A stretch of 22,097 nucleotides of DNA from JAAYCI01 sp964472465 (GTDB lineage: Bacteria; Bacillota; Clostridia; Oscillospirales; Ruminococcaceae), in contig CAYYLW010000029.1 of the NCBI GenBank assembly GCA_964472465.1, forward strand, positions 1 through 22,097, in the 5' to 3' direction. Below are positions 7,569 to 14,728 of the stretch, one piece after another. The notes beneath the pieces are model-generated. The model searched no databases. It saw only the letters and a list, made by a program, of their open reading frames with translations, and was not told the origin of the DNA. The translations under genes and the position numbers were made by a program. Each line of letters opens with the position of its first letter. The first letter of the stretch is position 1.

Positions 7569-8815
7569 AGCAGCGGCGTTTTGGCGGCCTGCTGCGGGCC
7601 ATTGGTGGCGAAAGTTTAAGCGGAGAGTTCTACCTGTTTTTGCGGGTGCACACCATGTTTTTGGTGTTTTCCCGCCTGCCCATCGTGTTTTTAAACACCC
7701 TGCTCATTGGCCAAAGCCAGAACATGAACGTGGTGCTGGGCTACAACGCCGTGGCGTTTGTAAGTTGTGCGTCTTGCATGTTGCTGGCCAGCCGGGCGGT
7801 ACACCGCCTGGGGCCGGGGCTTACGGCGGTGCTGGGCATAGCGGGCTACAACATATTTTACCTGTTTTTGGTGCTGATGGGTGGCCAGGCCACCCACTGG
7901 TCTGTGCTACTGGGTATGTTGGTGGGCCTGGCTGATGGGTTTTACTGGCTGTGCTACGGCTGCCTGCTTTCCGGCACCACCCAGGCTTTTAACCGGGATA
8001 GTGGCCTTGCCATCATCAGTATTTGCGGTTCTCTTGTGAACCTGGTGGTGCCGCTGCTCTCGGGGGCGGTCATCTCCTTTGTGGGCGGGCTAAAAGGATA
8101 CGGGGTGGTGTTTGGGGTGGCCCTGGCGGTGGCTCTGTTCACGGCCATCTTGGCGCTACGCCTGCCACCCAGCCTGCGCCAGCCCTCCCGCCAGAAAACC
8201 GATTATGCCTTTGCCCTGCGGCTGGTGTTGCGCAATAAAGGCATGCGCTACGCCTATTTGGCCCAAAGCTGTAAGGGTATCCGCGAGGGGGCCTTTTTGT
8301 TCGCCATGGGGGTGGTGCTGTACCAGCTTGTCAGCAACGAGCTGCTCATCGGGTTTAACACCTTCCTCTCGGCTTTGGCGGCCATGGCGTCGTTTGTGGT
8401 CATCAGCCGGGTGGTTACGGTGGCCCGCCGGGTACCGCTGATGGTGATGGCGGTGGTGGTGCTGGCGGTATCGGCCGGGCTGTGCCTTCTGTTTCTGGGG
8501 CCGCTGGCCGTGCTGGTGTTTAGTTTTATCAATTCCAGTTTCGGGGGCTTCATTGAAAATAGCTGTTTTACCACCCTGCTGGACTATTTGCAAACCGTCC
8601 CCGGCGCAAGCGACCACCGCCCGGAACTTTTGGCCATGAACGAATGCGCGCTGGCAACGGGGCGTATTGTGGGGCTGGGCATCGTGGTGGGCATCACCTA
8701 TTTTGCCGGCCAGGCGGTGGTGTATCAAATGCTGGGTCTACTGGCCCTCATCCTTACCCAGTTTGGTACGGCGGCCCTGTGCCGCAAAGCCCTGCCACAG
8801 GATATGATGGAATAA
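7565..8815 (+). CDS. MFS transporter, YqgE-like
   Basis: This is a predicted 416-residue major-facilitator permease with about twelve membrane spans. The ATG at 7565 overlaps the stop of the TIM-barrel gene (ATGA), so translation is probably coupled. The region GLADGFYWLCYGCLL, followed by a polar loop and SICGSLVNLVVPLLSG, is like the YqgE group of MFS proteins. A hydrophilic central loop (about residues 205-225, rich in Arg, Gln and Ser) separates the two six-helix halves. The cargo is unknown. Being embedded between glycosidase-like genes, it may export or import a monosaccharide or a breakdown product. The family assignment to MFS is firm; the YqgE relation is by recollection of motif style. 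Confidence 0.85.
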   Translation: MKQRRFGGLLRAIGGESLSGEFYLFLRVHTMFLVFSRLPIVFLNTLLIGQSQNMNVVLGYNAVAFVSCASCMLLASRAVHRLGPGLTAVLGIAGYNIFYLFLVLMGGQATHWSVLLGMLVGLADGFYWLCYGCLLSGTTQAFNRDSGLAIISICGSLVNLVVPLLSGAVISFVGGLKGYGVVFGVALAVALFTAILALRLPPSLRQPSRQKTDYAFALRLVLRNKGMRYAYLAQSCKGIREGAFLFAMGVVLYQLVSNELLIGFNTFLSALAAMASFVVISRVVTVARRVPLMVMAVVVLAVSAGLCLLFLGPLAVLVFSFINSSFGGFIENSCFTTLLDYLQTVPGASDHRPELLAMNECALATGRIVGLGIVVGITYFAGQAVVYQMLGLLALILTQFGTAALCRKALPQDMME

Positions 8816-8833
8816 ACCAAAAGGAGCATACGC

Positions 8834-9877
8834 ATGAAAGCGACGATTGTGGAGAAAAAATGGCTGGTGGAGTGGTTTGACGAGCGCCAGTGCTACCATA
8901 TGCCCAGTTTGACCCTGGCCGATAACGGCAACCTACTGGCCGTATGGAATGGCGGTTTTTTGCAGTGGAATGGAGACCCCATGGGCCGCGATGCCAAGGA
9001 CTGGGTGTCGGTGCTGAAATATGGGAAGAGCGAGTGGTCAAACCCCGATGCTGTGGGCTGCGACATCCGATATTGTTGCCACGACCCCGTGTTTCTAAAA
9101 AACAAGAAGGGAGAGATTATTCTTCTCTTTGCAAAATTTTTGGATACAGAGGTGAATTTTACCACCTGGTGCAATGGGCGGGATGAGCTGTGGACCCGCA
9201 AAACCTGTGACGGTGGGCGTAGCTGGCTGCCCGCCCGGCCCGCCGGCATCAAGAGCGGCCACGCCTCCAACGACAGTGTGCTGCTACCAGACGGTACCAT
9301 GGTGTTCGCCTCTACCAGCAGTGAGCTGCCGGATAAATATTTCGGCGCGGTGCGCATCTACCTCTCGCACGACGATGGCGAAACCTGGGAGGCGGGGGCT
9401 TTGCTGAGCGCAGACGACGGAAACCTGATTCGCGAACCGGCGCTCTGCCTGCGGCCGGATGGCACCATCCGCATGTTCACCCGCACCTGCCCGGGCAGCA
9501 CCGGCTGGGGGGACGGCATCGCCTCGCTGCCCTCCTACACCGCCGAGAGCCGCGACGGTGGCAAAACCTGGAGCCAGCCCGTCCCTTCGGGCATCCTCAA
9601 CAATGAGAGCAAAATAGATGTCATCAGTTGGGACGAAAACACCATCCTGATGGCCTACAACGATACCCCCGTGGCCGATTGGCACGAGCGCAGCCCCCTC
9701 ACGCTGGCGGCTTCGCACGATGAGGGCCAAACCTGGCAGAACCTCTGCACCCTGGCCCCTGCGCCCGGCAACAAATGCCAGCCCGCGATGTGCAAGGATA
9801 AGGACGGGCGGCTAAACGTCATCTACATGCACCGCCATACCGCCATCGAGCATCTGGTGCTGGAACTGGAAGCCTAA
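8834..9877 (+). CDS. Sialidase-fold BNR/Asp-box protein
   Basis: This is a 347-residue protein of the sialidase (six-bladed propeller) superfamily, closest in pattern to the BNR_2 family. Four Asp-box-type motifs are visible: TCDGGRSW (124-131), SHDDGETW (178-185), SRDGGKTW (239-246) and SHDEGQTW (294-301). The start has an AAAGGAG site eight bases upstream, and the gene lies 18 bases after the MFS gene. There is no signal peptide or anchor, unlike secreted bacterial sialidases. The N-terminal motif is YHMPSL where true sialidases have an Arg-Ile-Pro motif, so one of the three carboxylate-binding arginines seems missing. Glu201 in IREPAL and Arg217 in FTRT may match other active-site residues. 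It is likely a cytoplasmic glycosidase or lyase-like enzyme working with the esterase; sialic acid as substrate is uncertain. Confidence 0.85.
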   Translation: MKATIVEKKWLVEWFDERQCYHMPSLTLADNGNLLAVWNGGFLQWNGDPMGRDAKDWVSVLKYGKSEWSNPDAVGCDIRYCCHDPVFLKNKKGEIILLFAKFLDTEVNFTTWCNGRDELWTRKTCDGGRSWLPARPAGIKSGHASNDSVLLPDGTMVFASTSSELPDKYFGAVRIYLSHDDGETWEAGALLSADDGNLIREPALCLRPDGTIRMFTRTCPGSTGWGDGIASLPSYTAESRDGGKTWSQPVPSGILNNESKIDVISWDENTILMAYNDTPVADWHERSPLTLAASHDEGQTWQNLCTLAPAPGNKCQPAMCKDKDGRLNVIYMHRHTAIEHLVLELEA

Positions 9878-9987
9878 ACGGTGTACAATTTGAAAGAGAA
9901 CGAAAGGGGCCGGGCGTTTTGATGCACGGAGGGCGGTGCTACGCCCCGCCTTCAAAGGGCCCTAACACGCGCGAAAGAGGATGCTGG
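9878..9987 (+). other. 110-base gap with a short imperfect hairpin
   Basis: This non-coding spacer lies between the sialidase-fold gene and the metallo-hydrolase. It contains a GC-rich stretch with GGCGG and CCGCC arms and then a TTCAAAGGGCCC run, loosely like the centre of the 3821/4029 repeats. There is no T-run terminator and no clear promoter. The frame of the next gene stays open through it, but no ribosome site fits an earlier start. Confidence 0.4.
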
Positions 9988-10797
9988 ATGGATAAACTGC
10001 ATGTGCTGGGCACCGGGAATGCCATGGTGACGAAACTGTTTAACACCTGCTCGGTGCTGGAACTGTCGGGGCGTTACCTGCTGGTGGACTGCGGGGGTGG
10101 GAACGGGATTCTGCAAAGGCTGGAGGCGGCGGGCATAGACCAAAGCCAAATACACGATGTGTTCCTTTCGCACGAGCACTGCGACCATCTGCTGGGCGCA
10201 GCCTGGGTGGTGCGCTGGGCAGCGGCCAAAATACGCGCGGGAAAGTATGAAGGGGATTTGCGCATCTACTGCCACGCAGCGCTGGCGGAAAAGGTGAAAA
10301 CCCTGTGCGAACTCTGCCTACAAAAGAAGTTCACTGCTTTGTTTGGGCAACGCATCCACCTTATCCCGGTGGCGGACGGCGAAGAAAAAATCATCCTGGG
10401 CAGGCCCTTCACCTTCTTCGATATCCTCTCGGAAAAAGCGCCGCAGTACGGCTTTACCCTGCACCTAGAAAACGGCGGCACGCTGTGTTTCATGGGGGAT
10501 GAGCCGGTGAACCCAAAGCGGGAGCATTATGCCCAAAACGCGCGCTGGCTACTGTGTGAAGCATTTTGCTTGCAGCGGGACGCAGAACGTTTTAAACCCT
10601 ACGAAAAACACCACTCCACAGCGGCGGATGCCGCTAAGCTGGCGCAGCGGCTGGGGGTAGGAAACCTGCTGCTGTGGCACACCGAACAAGCCACCCAACC
10701 GGCGCGAAAAGCGCTGTACACAGAGGAAGCGGCCCAGTATTTTAGCGGCGCCATTTACGTGCCGGAGGATTTGGAGGTACTGGCGCTTACCGAATAA
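9988..10797 (+). CDS. MBL-fold metallo-hydrolase, RNase Z-like
   Basis: This is a 269-residue zinc-dependent hydrolase of the metallo-beta-lactamase fold. The metal-binding motif is HEHCDH (62-67). Asp171 in FMGDEP and His231 in LLLWHTE fit the remaining ligand positions. KHHSTAADAAKLAQRLGVG (208-226) is typical of the RNase Z/ElaC branch, where the first His takes part in catalysis. I choose the ATG at 9988 because AAAGAGG lies seven bases upstream and the protein then begins with the usual strand (KLHVLGTGNAM). It lacks the long exosite arm of true tRNA 3'-processing RNase Z, and the context is carbohydrate catabolism, so it is more likely a small-molecule phosphodiesterase or ester hydrolase of unknown substrate. 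It follows the sialidase-fold gene by 110 bases and may be co-transcribed. Confidence 0.85.
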   Translation: MDKLHVLGTGNAMVTKLFNTCSVLELSGRYLLVDCGGGNGILQRLEAAGIDQSQIHDVFLSHEHCDHLLGAAWVVRWAAAKIRAGKYEGDLRIYCHAALAEKVKTLCELCLQKKFTALFGQRIHLIPVADGEEKIILGRPFTFFDILSEKAPQYGFTLHLENGGTLCFMGDEPVNPKREHYAQNARWLLCEAFCLQRDAERFKPYEKHHSTAADAAKLAQRLGVGNLLLWHTEQATQPARKALYTEEAAQYFSGAIYVPEDLEVLALTE

Positions 10798-10840
10798 TAT
10801 TGGCCCACGGCCCAATTATAAAGGAGGTTTTGACTGCCAT

Positions 10841-11476
10841 ATGTTGACGATACGAAACGAGACAGAAGCCGACCGCGACAGCGTGGAGGAAATGACGAGA
10901 CAGGCCTTTTACAATTTATACATTCCAGGCTGCACAGAACATTACCTGGTGCACACCATGCGCTCCCATGAGGATTTTATTCCAGAACTGGATTTTGTTC
11001 TGGAAGAGGACGGCAAAATGGCCGGGAACATCATGTACACCAAGGCCTGGCTTACAGACGAGGCGGGGGAGGAAAAGGAAATTCTCACCTTTGGCCCGCT
11101 TACGGTTGCGCCCGCCTGCCAGCGCAAAGGCTACGGAAAAAAGCTGATGGCGCACTCGTTTGAAAAGGCGAAGGAGCTGGGCTACGACGTGGTGGTGATA
11201 TTTGGAAACCCGAACAACTATGTAACCAGCGGGTTCATTAGCTGCAAAAAACGGAATATCAGCTTAGAAGGCGGGGTTTACCCGGCAGCGATGATGGTGC
11301 GGGAACTTTGCCCCGGCGCGTTGGATGGCCGAAAATGGACCTACCGGGAGAGTACCGCCCTGCAAATTGACGAAGCACAAGCGCAGCGCTTTGACGACGG
11401 CCTGGCCAAAATGGAGAAAAAACATACTCCCAGCCAAGAGGAGTTTTATATCCACTTCCATTCGGTTTTACGCTAG
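10841..11476 (+). CDS. GNAT-family N-acetyltransferase
   Basis: This is a 211-residue acetyl-CoA-dependent acyltransferase of the GNAT superfamily, most like the YhbS/COG3153 type. Acetyl-CoA-binding motif A is visible: LTVAPACQRKGYGKKLM with the pyrophosphate loop Q-R-K-G-Y-G at 94-99. It is followed by the conserved NPNNYVTSGF segment (about 123-132) that matches the NPxYYxxxGF motif of the group. A strong AAAGGAGG site lies 13 bases before the ATG, longer than ideal, but no better start is in frame. The C-terminal 60 residues are charged and not recognised. Acceptor substrate unknown. It is last in the + strand series and is followed by a good terminator. It may be part of the operon or independent. 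Confidence 0.88.
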   Translation: MLTIRNETEADRDSVEEMTRQAFYNLYIPGCTEHYLVHTMRSHEDFIPELDFVLEEDGKMAGNIMYTKAWLTDEAGEEKEILTFGPLTVAPACQRKGYGKKLMAHSFEKAKELGYDVVVIFGNPNNYVTSGFISCKKRNISLEGGVYPAAMMVRELCPGALDGRKWTYRESTALQIDEAQAQRFDDGLAKMEKKHTPSQEEFYIHFHSVLR

Positions 11477-11591
11477 AATTGGCCCCGGCCCAGTACGCGG
11501 TGTACGCTTTGCCACGCAAAGGGGCTGTGGCAGCACGGTTTCGGGAAGTGGCACAAGAGTTTTGTACCGTGCCCCCACATGTAGCCAACAG

Positions 11592-11632
11592 AAAACAGCC
11601 CGGAGTCTGCGAGCGACTCCGGACTGTTTTTT
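11592..11632 (+). terminator. Rho-independent terminator after GNAT gene
   Basis: AAAACAGCCCGGAGTC (11592-11607) pairs with GACTCCGGACTG and following Ts (11615 onward), with one C-A mismatch and a seven-base loop. A run of six T residues (11627-11632) ends the stem. It lies between convergent genes and closes the + strand transcript. The flanking A-run on the left side means it could also work for the - strand dehydrogenase operon. Confidence 0.88.
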
Positions 11633-11683
11633 CAAAACATATTGTGCTGATTTGCATTCTTTTATCACAAACCAGTGGCTTGT

Positions 11684-12646
11684 TCAGTTTACCCGGTTTT
11701 GTGTTTGGCCCGCTTGAAAACCGCGCAGGTTTTCCACCGCCACATCCATCAGCCGCTGGCGGCTTTCGCGCGGGGCCCAGGCGATGTGCGGGGTAACCAG
11801 GCAGTTTGGCGCGCCAATCAAGGGGTTGGGTGTTGCCGGGGGCTCGGTGGCCAGCACGTCCAGGCCCGCGCCCGCCAGCTTGCCACTGCGTAGCGCGGCG
11901 GCCAAGGCCTCTTCGTCCACCAGTGGCCCGCGCGAGGTATTCAGCAAGAAAGCGCTGTCCTTCATCTGGGCCAGGTTTTGCGCGTTTATAATATGGTGGG
12001 TCTCCTCGGTCAGGGGGCAATGCAGGCTCACCACATCGCTCTCTTGCAGCAATTGGGGCAGGGGGGTCATCTCGGCAAAATCACTCTCGCTTACAAAAGC
12101 ATCGTGCGCCAGCACCCGCATGCCAAAGGCCTGGGCCAGCCGCCCGGCGGCCTGCCCGATGCGCCCAAAGCCCACCACACCAAAAGTCTTGCCGTATAGT
12201 TCCACCAGGGGGCTGTTCCAAAAACAGAAGTCTGGGCAGCGGGCCCACTCCCCGGCCTGTACGGCGGCGGCGTGCTGCCCCACATGGTGGCACAGCTCCA
12301 GCAGCAGCGCCATGGTAAACTGTGCCACGGCGGCGGTGCCATAGATGGGTACATTGCATACCGGCACACCCTGTGCGGCGGCGGCTTTTCCATCCACCAC
12401 GTTAAACCCGGTGGCCAACACCCCAATGTATTGCAGCTCCGGGGCCAAGGCGGCAATGGTCTCGGCGCTCAAGGGGGTCTTGTTCACAATTACGGCCCCG
12501 GCGCCCTTGGCGCGGGCCAGTATCTCGCTGTTGCCGCCCACAAAGGGGGTGCGGTCATACACCGTCAGCTCTCCCAGGGCTTCAAAGCCCTCCCAGCTCA
12601 GGTCGCCGGGGTTTTCCGTATAGCCGTCCAGCACCACAATTTTCAT
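11684..12646 (-). CDS. D-2-hydroxyacid dehydrogenase (glycerate dehydrogenase-like)
   Basis: This is an NAD(P)-dependent D-isomer-specific 2-hydroxyacid dehydrogenase of 320 residues, full length. The Rossmann fingerprint GFGRIG is at 159-164. The catalytic set is Arg239 in NTSRGPLVDE, Glu268 in DVLATEPP and His287 in TPHIAWAP. The HIAWAPRESRQRLM ending of the nucleotide domain resembles the glycerate/hydroxypyruvate reductase branch rather than D-lactate or PGDH enzymes. There is no ACT domain. It starts one base after the aldolase stop (TAA C ATG), and its ribosome site (AGAGGGG) lies inside the aldolase gene, so the two are translationally coupled. It probably reduces a 2-oxoacid or hydroxypyruvate-like product of the aldolase step, or oxidises a hydroxyacid feeding it. 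The exact substrate is inferred only. Confidence 0.92.
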   Translation of the reverse strand: MKIVVLDGYTENPGDLSWEGFEALGELTVYDRTPFVGGNSEILARAKGAGAVIVNKTPLSAETIAALAPELQYIGVLATGFNVVDGKAAAAQGVPVCNVPIYGTAAVAQFTMALLLELCHHVGQHAAAVQAGEWARCPDFCFWNSPLVELYGKTFGVVGFGRIGQAAGRLAQAFGMRVLAHDAFVSESDFAEMTPLPQLLQESDVVSLHCPLTEETHHIINAQNLAQMKDSAFLLNTSRGPLVDEEALAAALRSGKLAGAGLDVLATEPPATPNPLIGAPNCLVTPHIAWAPRESRQRLMDVAVENLRGFQAGQTQNRVN

Positions 12647-12647
12647 G

Positions 12648-13415
12648 TTATCGCCCCTCTTTTAGTTTGGCAAGGCCCGGTGCGGCGCCTGCGGCCAGCA
12701 GCCCGTTGTCGCTGTTCCACATGTTCATTTGCATGCCGCGCTGCACCCAGGCAAGTAAAGGCTCCAGCGGCCCAAAGTGCACGCCGCTGTATTTGCCGTG
12801 CTGCTTTGCGCTCTCTATCACCTTTTCAAAGGCGGCCAGAATGTCCGGGTGGGTGAACTGGTTCAAAATGCCGTAGTCCTGGGTCATGTCGTTGGGGCCA
12901 ATAAACAAAACGTCTATGCCTTCTACGGCGGCAATGGCGTCAATATTCTCCACCCCGCGGCGGCTTTCAATCTGGCACATCAAAATGGTTTCGGCGTTGC
13001 TTTGGGCCATATACTGTGGGCCGTCCACCGGCAGAAAACCGGTGTGCGGGCGGGAGAGCGACACCCCGCGGTGCCCCAGGGGGGCATATTTGGTGCAATC
13101 CACCAGCATCTGGGCCTGCTGGGTGTCCTCGGTGTTGGGCAACAATAGGCCGCTGGCGCCCATCTCCATAAATTTCAGCGCGTGTTCGCGCCGCATTTCC
13201 GGTATACGCACCAGCGCGGGCAGGGCAATGCCCCTTGCCACAGCGATGATGTTGGCCACCTCGCGGGTGGTGAAAGCGCCGTGCTCGCAATCAATGATGC
13301 AATAGTCAAAGCCGGCGGCCTGTATGATGCGGGCGATATCCGGGCTGGCAAAGGTGGTAATCATGGTGCCCAGCACCTGTTCACCGTTTTGCAGCCGCTG
13401 TTTCAAATGGCTCAT
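12648..13415 (-). CDS. HpcH/HpaI-family class II aldolase
   Basis: This is a 255-residue metal-dependent pyruvate aldolase. The family cleaves 2-keto-3-deoxy sugar acids or 4-hydroxy-2-oxoacids to pyruvate plus an aldehyde. Visible residues are His45 in DCEHG, Arg70 in VRIP, metal ligands Glu150 in QIES and Asp176 in IGPNDM, and the KYAPLGHRG loop (109-117). These positions match what I recall for E. coli HpaI. The start is the ATG at 13415, with GGAGG (13424-13428) eight bases upstream; an in-frame TTG at 13430 would overlap that site. The PfkB kinase is 90 bases upstream and the hydroxyacid dehydrogenase is one base downstream. It is likely a 2-dehydro-3-deoxy-glucarate, -rhamnonate or -gluconate-type aldolase. 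WNSDNG near the C-terminus replaces the more usual glycine-rich substrate loop text, so specificity is open. Confidence 0.9.
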   Translation of the reverse strand: MSHLKQRLQNGEQVLGTMITTFASPDIARIIQAAGFDYCIIDCEHGAFTTREVANIIAVARGIALPALVRIPEMRREHALKFMEMGASGLLLPNTEDTQQAQMLVDCTKYAPLGHRGVSLSRPHTGFLPVDGPQYMAQSNAETILMCQIESRRGVENIDAIAAVEGIDVLFIGPNDMTQDYGILNQFTHPDILAAFEKVIESAKQHGKYSGVHFGPLEPLLAWVQRGMQMNMWNSDNGLLAAGAAPGLAKLKEGR

Positions 13416-13505
13416 TGCCGTGTCCTCCAAACGTTCTATTTTGTTCTATGGTATACTTATAGAGGGCTGATAAAGGCCGGGGCTGTAGGCCGAAGAGTGG
13501 GCGGG

Positions 13506-14510
13506 CTATAATTCTGCCAGGGGCAGGCGGGCCAACGTGCAGGGGCGGGTGGCGGCGTAACGCTGCACCTCTTGCAGGCTGGGCAAGGCCATGCCAATGG
13601 CGCCGCGCTTCGTGGCGGTCAGGGTGCCCGCGCAGTTGCAAAATAGGGCTGTTTCGTCCAGGGGCATGTCCTGCATCACGCAGTACACCAGGGCTGCGGC
13701 AAAGGTGTCGCCCGCGCCGGTGGGGTCGATTGCTTCCACAGGGGTGCCGCCTGCCAGTACCACCTGGCCGCCGTTGCACAAAACCGCCCCATCCTTGTCT
13801 CTTGTAATGGCCACCACCTTGGGCCCCATGGCGCACAAGGCACACAGCACCTCACCCAGGGCGGTTTTGCCCGTTAAATACTGGGCCTCTTCCAGGGTGG
13901 GGGAGATGATGTCGGCCCCGGCCACCGCGTTTAGCAAATTGTCTTTTGCGGCGGGGGAGGAGATTAGCTCCTTGCGGATGTTGGGGTCGAAGGAGACCAG
14001 CACACCGTTTTCCCGGGCAATACGCGCGGCGGCCTGGCAGGCCTCCCGCATGGCGGGGCTTAACTCAAGCAACATGCCGGTATAATGCAAAGAAAAGGCC
14101 TCTTTTAAATAATCTGTATCAATCTGCTGGGCCGTGTACTGGGAGCCCACCGAATTTTCCCTGTAATACTGGTAGTTCCGCCCGTTTGGCAGATACTCCA
14201 AAAACGCCAGCCCAATCTGCCCTTTGTCGCTGCTGGCCGTGTGGCTTAGGTCCACCCCTTGGCTGCGGATGACGTCATAGGCCATCTCGCTCAACGCGTC
14301 CTTGCCCAGTTGGCCCAAAAACCCGCTGCGCCCGGCAAAGGCGGCGGCGGCGCAGGCGAAAATCCCCGCCGAGCCGCTCACGGTTTTAATCACCTCGCCC
14401 GCTTCCCGCAGGCGCATGTTGGGTTTGGCGGGCACAAAATCAATGAGCAGTTCGCCAAGCGCCACGATGTCACCGCATTTTTTTGCCGAAAAACCGTAAG
14501 TATTTGGCAT
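13506..14510 (-). CDS. PfkB-family carbohydrate kinase (fructokinase/KDG kinase-like)
   Basis: This is an ATP-dependent sugar kinase of the ribokinase/PfkB family, 334 residues. The N-terminal strand GDIVALGELLIDFVP, the substrate-side segment SGSAGIFACAAAAFAG (45-60) and signature 2, DPTGAGDTFAAALV (262-275) with catalytic Asp268, are all visible. I start at the ATG at 14510, where AAAGG lies about nine bases upstream and the family core begins soon after; a longer reading would add an AT-rich, non-family N-terminus. The canonical GGxxxN of signature 1 is altered to SGSAGIF. The gene is first in the - strand operon, divergent from the LacI regulator. Fructokinase or 2-keto-3-deoxygluconate kinase are the likeliest roles. 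The aldolase downstream favours a sugar-acid pathway, but this is inference. Confidence 0.9.
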   Translation of the reverse strand: MPNTYGFSAKKCGDIVALGELLIDFVPAKPNMRLREAGEVIKTVSGSAGIFACAAAAFAGRSGFLGQLGKDALSEMAYDVIRSQGVDLSHTASSDKGQIGLAFLEYLPNGRNYQYYRENSVGSQYTAQQIDTDYLKEAFSLHYTGMLLELSPAMREACQAAARIARENGVLVSFDPNIRKELISSPAAKDNLLNAVAGADIISPTLEEAQYLTGKTALGEVLCALCAMGPKVVAITRDKDGAVLCNGGQVVLAGGTPVEAIDPTGAGDTFAAALVYCVMQDMPLDETALFCNCAGTLTATKRGAIGMALPSLQEVQRYAATRPCTLARLPLAEL

Positions 14511-14580
14511 ATATTTCACTGCCTTTCGTCGTGCTGAAAATATACTAATAAATATCTGTAACACATATAATATATGATTT

Positions 14581-14609
14581 AGCATATCAAAACTTGTGGC
14601 TCATGTCAA
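14581..14609 (-). promoter_or_regulatory. Sigma-A promoter for the pfkB-aldolase-dehydrogenase operon
   Basis: Read on the - strand, TTGACA (14604-14609) is followed after 17 bases by TATGCT (14581-14586), four of six matches to the -10 consensus. The kinase ATG is about 70 bases downstream. A nearby odd palindrome CATATAATATATG (14564-14576) lies just downstream of the -10 and could bind a regulator. Confidence 0.6.
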
Positions 14610-14624
14610 TGTAATTCCCTACAT
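14609..14624. promoter_or_regulatory. Candidate operator palindrome
   Basis: ATGTA-N6-TACAT sits between the two divergent promoters, overlapping the edge of the - strand -35 box. Its symmetry and position suit a dimeric LacI-type regulator acting on both genes. It lacks the central CG of classical LacI operators, so the assignment is tentative. Confidence 0.3.
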
Positions 14625-14667
14625 GATTTCACGAAATAAAATGGTATGTTGCACAAAATTATCTTGG

Positions 14668-14695
14668 TTGACAGTTCTGTGAAAACTGGTATAAT
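14668..14695 (+). promoter_or_regulatory. Consensus sigma-A promoter for the lacI-family gene
   Basis: There is a perfect TTGACA (14668-14673), a 16-base spacer, a TG extended -10 (14687-14688) and a perfect TATAAT (14690-14695). The regulator ATG follows 33 bases later. This is the strongest promoter visible in the window. Confidence 0.88.
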
Positions 14696-14728
14696 ATTAG
14701 TAATTTATTAGCGCAAGGGGGTGGCCCG

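Noticed and set aside
4132..9877. A complete sialic acid (nan) catabolic operon
   Set aside because: No N-acetylneuraminate lyase, epimerase or ManNAc kinase is encoded here; only the esterase and the sialidase-fold protein hint at sialic acid.
11477..11591. Possible structured RNA downstream of the GNAT gene
   Set aside because: A GCACGGT/ACCGTGC pairing is visible, but no T-box, riboswitch or tRNA features; it lies after a stop codon and before the terminator, so it is probably 3' UTR.
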